DNA of 64,000 nt from Sphingomonas sp. Leaf33 (GTDB lineage Bacteria; Pseudomonadota; Alphaproteobacteria; Sphingomonadales; Sphingomonadaceae): contig NZ_LMLB01000001.1 in assembly GCF_001421785.1 (NCBI RefSeq), forward strand, positions 1,311,008-1,375,007, written 5' to 3'. The notes under the pieces were generated by a model. That model worked only from the letters and a program-made list of their open reading frames with translations, was not told where the DNA came from and ran no database searches. Position numbers and translations under genes: made by a program. Shown one piece after another: positions 61,181 to 64,000 of this stretch. How positions within the stretch are numbered: position 1 is the first letter of the stretch; each line of letters opens with the position of its first letter.

Positions 61181-63961
61181 ATGCGTAAGCTCGCGCTGCT
61201 GATCTCTGTCGCGTCCACGGCCATCGCCCTTCCGGCGATGGCGCAGAGCACGACGACATCCCCCCAGACTACCGACGCCAACCAGGCGCAGACCGAGGCG
61301 GCGCAGGACGGGGCGATCGTCAGCCAGGGCGACATCGTCGTCACCGCCACCCGCCGTGCCGAACGTCTGGCCGACGTGCCGGTCGCGGTCTCGGCCGTAT
61401 CGACCGAACAGCTCCAGCTGTCGGGCGCCAACGACATCCGCCAGCTGAACCAGCTCGCGCCGTCGCTGCTCGTGTCGTCGACCGGCACGGAAGCCAACAC
61501 ATCGGCGCGTATCCGCGGTATCGGTACGGTCGGCGACAATCCCGGCCTGGAAAGCTCGGTCGCGGTGTTCATCGACGGCGTCTATCGCTCGCGCTCGGGC
61601 GTCGGCATGAACGAGCTGGGCGAGGTCGAGCGCGTGGAAGTGCTGCGCGGGCCGCAGGGCACGCTGTCGGGCCGCAACGCATCGGCCGGCGTCATCAACA
61701 TCATCACCAAGCAGCCGAGCTTCACCGGCATCAGCGGCATGGCCGAGGCGACATACGGCAACTACGACCTGTGGCGCTTCCAGGGCGCGCTGAACGTGCC
61801 GCTGGGTGAAACCTTCGCGGCACGCGTGGACGGTGTCTATACGAAGCGCGACGGCTTCTACTTCGATCCCGCCAACGGCACCGACGTCAACAATCGCGAC
61901 CGGTATTTCGTCCGCGGCCAGTTGCGCTTCGAACCGTCGAGCGACCTCAGCATCCGCATCATCGGCGACTACACCAAGCGCGACGAGGCTTGCTGCGCGG
62001 CGACCTATGTCGACCGCCGGACCAACCCCTACGTCGGCGACCTGAACGAACTGGCGACCCTGCCGACCACCGCGGCGACCCCCAGCACGACCGGCAACAA
62101 CATCGTCAACGTCATCCGCGACCTGGGGCAGAACCTGTCGCTGGTAAACGCGCCGGGGTACAGCCGCACGATCTCGACCAGCCGCGGCCGCAGCTTCGAC
62201 GGCGTCACCAAGGATTGGGGCGTGTCGGGGCAGGTCGATCTGAACCTGGGGCCCGCGACGCTGACGTCGATCACGGCGTACCGCGACTATAATTCGACGC
62301 AGGGCGCCGACGTCGATTATTCGAGCGTCGACATCCTCTATCGTGCGGCGAACGGCAATGCCGGCCGCGCGTTCAAGACGTTCAGCCAGGAACTGCGCCT
62401 GCAGGGCGAAGCGTTCGGTGGCAAGCTCGACTGGCTGATCGGTGGCTACTACGCCGACGAGACGCTCGACGTCGTCGACAACCTGCGCTTCGGCAGCCAG
62501 TACGGCCGCTTCGCGACGTGCCGTGTCGTGTCGGGTGGGGCGCTTGCTGCCGGCTACCTCCCGAGCGGTGCAAGCTGCCTGTCGCCGCAGGTGCGTGCCG
62601 GCATCAATGCCGGCGTCACCGCGCTGGGCTCCGGTGGTCCGGCGATCCTGGCGGCGCTCGATCGCCTCGATGCGATCAACGACAAGGGCTCGATCGCCGA
62701 CCGCTATCGCCAGAAGAGCCGCAACTATGCGGTCTTCACGCACAACATCATCCACTTTACCGACAATCTCGATCTGACGCTGGGCGCGCGCTACACGAAC
62801 GAGCGCAAGCGGCTGAACGCCAACTTCACCAACGACAACACCGGGTGCGTTGCCAACCAGCAGGCGCTGGCACCGTTCCTGTCGACCGCGCTCGCCGCGA
62901 CGGCAGGCGGCATCATCGGCCTGTCGTGCCAGGGCAATTCGACGTCGGAACTGAACGGCGTCAGCATCAACAGCCAGCGCAAGGAAGACGAATTCACCGG
63001 CACCGCGGTGCTGTCGTACAAGCCGACCGACGCGCTACTGGTCTATGCGTCGTATTCGCGCGGGTACAAGGCGGGCGGCTTCAACCTCGACCGCTCGGCG
63101 CTGAAGAATCCGGTGGCGAGCTTCGCTTCGCTGGGCGGGGCGCAGGCGCTGGTGGGCAACCTCCAGTTCGATCCGGAAAAGGTCAACGCCTACGAAATCG
63201 GCGCAAAGTTCTCGCGTGGCCCGGTGACGATCACCACCGCCGCCTTCCGCCAGGAGTTCGAGAACTTCCAGCTCAACACCTTCAACGGCACCGTCTTCCT
63301 CGTCGCCACGGTCAATTCGTGCAAGACCGGGCTTGGCGGCGCGGATCGCGACCTGAGTGCGACGACCGGCGCCTGCGCGCCTGGCGACGTCAGCTACGGC
63401 GTGCGGTCGCAGGGTGTCGAACTCGAAGCGGCCTTGCAGCCGGCGCGCGACATCAACTTCACGCTGGGCATCACCTACACCGACACCAGCTATCGCAACG
63501 ATCTGGTCGGCTCGGCGCGCGGCGTGCCGCTCGACCCGGCGCTGCGCGTCCTTCCGGGCAAGCAGCTGTCGAACGCGCCGGAATGGGTGGCGACCAGCTC
63601 GTTCGCCTGGACCCCGCGCCTCGGCAATTCGGGTCTGTCGGGCCTGTTCTACATCGATGGCCGTCTCAGCGACGACTATAACACCGGCTCCGACCTGTTC
63701 CCGCAGAAGGCGCAGGACAGCTTCTTCGTCGCCAACGCCCGCGTCGGCATCCGTGGGCCCAGCGAGCGGTGGGCGCTGGAATTCTGGGGCCAGAACATCT
63801 TCGACAAGGACTATGCCCAGGTCGCCTTCAACTCGCCGTTCCAGGCGGGCACGACCAGCGCTCCGTTCGTCGACCCGCAGTATCCGGGTGGCCGCCAGAT
63901 CTTCTCGCAGTATCTGGCCGAACCGCGCACCTACGGCGTGACGGGTCGGATCCGGTTCTAA
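61181..63961 (+). CDS. TonB-dependent receptor, large outer-membrane type
   Basis: The protein has 926 aa. Signal peptide MRKLALLISVASTAIALPAM is followed by a disordered Thr/Gln-rich stretch, the TonB box region (GDIVVTATRR), and a plug with ARIRGIGTVGDNPGLESSVA and VEVLRGPQGTLSGRNASAG. The barrel ends in GVTGRIRF with terminal Phe. This matches the long CirA/Sphingomonas receptor group used for nutrient uptake rather than classic siderophore receptors. The substrate is unknown; no neighbouring catabolic gene is in the window. Confidence 0.93.
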   Translation: MRKLALLISVASTAIALPAMAQSTTTSPQTTDANQAQTEAAQDGAIVSQGDIVVTATRRAERLADVPVAVSAVSTEQLQLSGANDIRQLNQLAPSLLVSSTGTEANTSARIRGIGTVGDNPGLESSVAVFIDGVYRSRSGVGMNELGEVERVEVLRGPQGTLSGRNASAGVINIITKQPSFTGISGMAEATYGNYDLWRFQGALNVPLGETFAARVDGVYTKRDGFYFDPANGTDVNNRDRYFVRGQLRFEPSSDLSIRIIGDYTKRDEACCAATYVDRRTNPYVGDLNELATLPTTAATPSTTGNNIVNVIRDLGQNLSLVNAPGYSRTISTSRGRSFDGVTKDWGVSGQVDLNLGPATLTSITAYRDYNSTQGADVDYSSVDILYRAANGNAGRAFKTFSQELRLQGEAFGGKLDWLIGGYYADETLDVVDNLRFGSQYGRFATCRVVSGGALAAGYLPSGASCLSPQVRAGINAGVTALGSGGPAILAALDRLDAINDKGSIADRYRQKSRNYAVFTHNIIHFTDNLDLTLGARYTNERKRLNANFTNDNTGCVANQQALAPFLSTALAATAGGIIGLSCQGNSTSELNGVSINSQRKEDEFTGTAVLSYKPTDALLVYASYSRGYKAGGFNLDRSALKNPVASFASLGGAQALVGNLQFDPEKVNAYEIGAKFSRGPVTITTAAFRQEFENFQLNTFNGTVFLVATVNSCKTGLGGADRDLSATTGACAPGDVSYGVRSQGVELEAALQPARDINFTLGITYTDTSYRNDLVGSARGVPLDPALRVLPGKQLSNAPEWVATSSFAWTPRLGNSGLSGLFYIDGRLSDDYNTGSDLFPQKAQDSFFVANARVGIRGPSERWALEFWGQNIFDKDYAQVAFNSPFQAGTTSAPFVDPQYPGGRQIFSQYLAEPRTYGVTGRIRF

Positions 63962-63974
63962 ACGCGGGCGGCGC

Positions 63975-63996
63975 GCGGTTTGCGCAAGCAAACCGC
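63975..63996 (+). terminator. Hairpin after the second TonB receptor gene
   Basis: GCGGTTTGC and GCAAACCGC form a perfect 9-bp stem with a GCAA (GNRA) tetraloop 13 nt after the stop. The window ends 4 nt later, so a T tract cannot be seen. Confidence 0.65.
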
Positions 63997-64000
63997 CGAC

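Overview
The window is GC-rich chromosomal DNA from an alphaproteobacterium, almost certainly a sphingomonad (Sphingomonas or a close relative). The main reasons are the complete PhyR/NepR/EcfG general stress response locus with a linked PhyP-like histidine kinase homologue, large TonB-dependent receptors, a CIRCE-controlled groESL operon, exosortase/PEP-CTERM-associated regulators, and a GH108 endolysin next to a gene-transfer-agent-type holin. Genes are densely packed, many with 4-base ATGA or GTGA overlaps. No intergenic stretch exceeds 300 bases. I saw no tRNA, rRNA, CRISPR array or replication origin.

Layout. 1-1124: end of tatB, tatC, a bidirectional terminator and a small entericidin-like lipoprotein. 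1125-5375: general stress response island, with a degenerate HisKA_2 kinase homologue (PhyP type) and nepR on the minus strand, phyR, a 49-aa membrane protein and ecfG on the plus strand, then a second, previously unmarked nepR paralogue on the minus strand. 5447-11340: glnE, bcp, a DUF455 ferritin-like protein, an M23 peptidase, an ErpA-type Fe-S protein and xth. 11484-18620: GNAT proteins, a fatty acid desaturase, a siderophore-type TonB receptor with a palindromic operator, and signal peptide peptidase SppA. 18758-24087: a BlaI-type operator in front of a putative HELGH metallopeptidase, a MATE transporter, groES-groEL and a globin. 24106-32056: mannose-1-phosphate guanylyltransferase, a polyprenyl glycosylphosphotransferase and prsK-prsR-prsT, which form an exopolysaccharide and PEP-CTERM regulatory block. 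32075-48885: housekeeping and envelope genes, including ada, priA, hslVU, gloAB, a chemoreceptor and the endolysin-holin pair. 48912-52636: an M48 peptidase, a DUF898 membrane protein and a three-gene XRE operon. 52709-55535: an intact IS1595-family transposon. 55571-64000: mpl and a divergent LD-carboxypeptidase (peptidoglycan recycling), thrS, infC and a second TonB receptor.

The most distinctive region is the 2.83-kb IS1595-type element. It has near-perfect 24-bp terminal inverted repeats and an exact 8-bp target duplication (AGCAGGCT). Besides the transposase it carries AT-richer passenger genes: a Panacea (SocA/DUF4065) antitoxin-like gene overlapping a small two-transmembrane protein, which together look like a toxin-antitoxin pair, and a protein with an R-x4-H motif resembling HEPN RNases. 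It inserted into a palindrome just upstream of the promoter of the XRE operon and left that promoter intact.

Other points worth attention: a terminator-like hairpin inside the nepR leader; two NepR paralogues around one phyR-ecfG unit; two hairpins with G16 and G7 loops; a 19-nt element shared by the groES-groEL and endolysin-holin intergenic regions that can pair with the ribosome binding site; and an unusual start region for infC. Functions are inferred from motifs and neighbourhood only; no database search was run.
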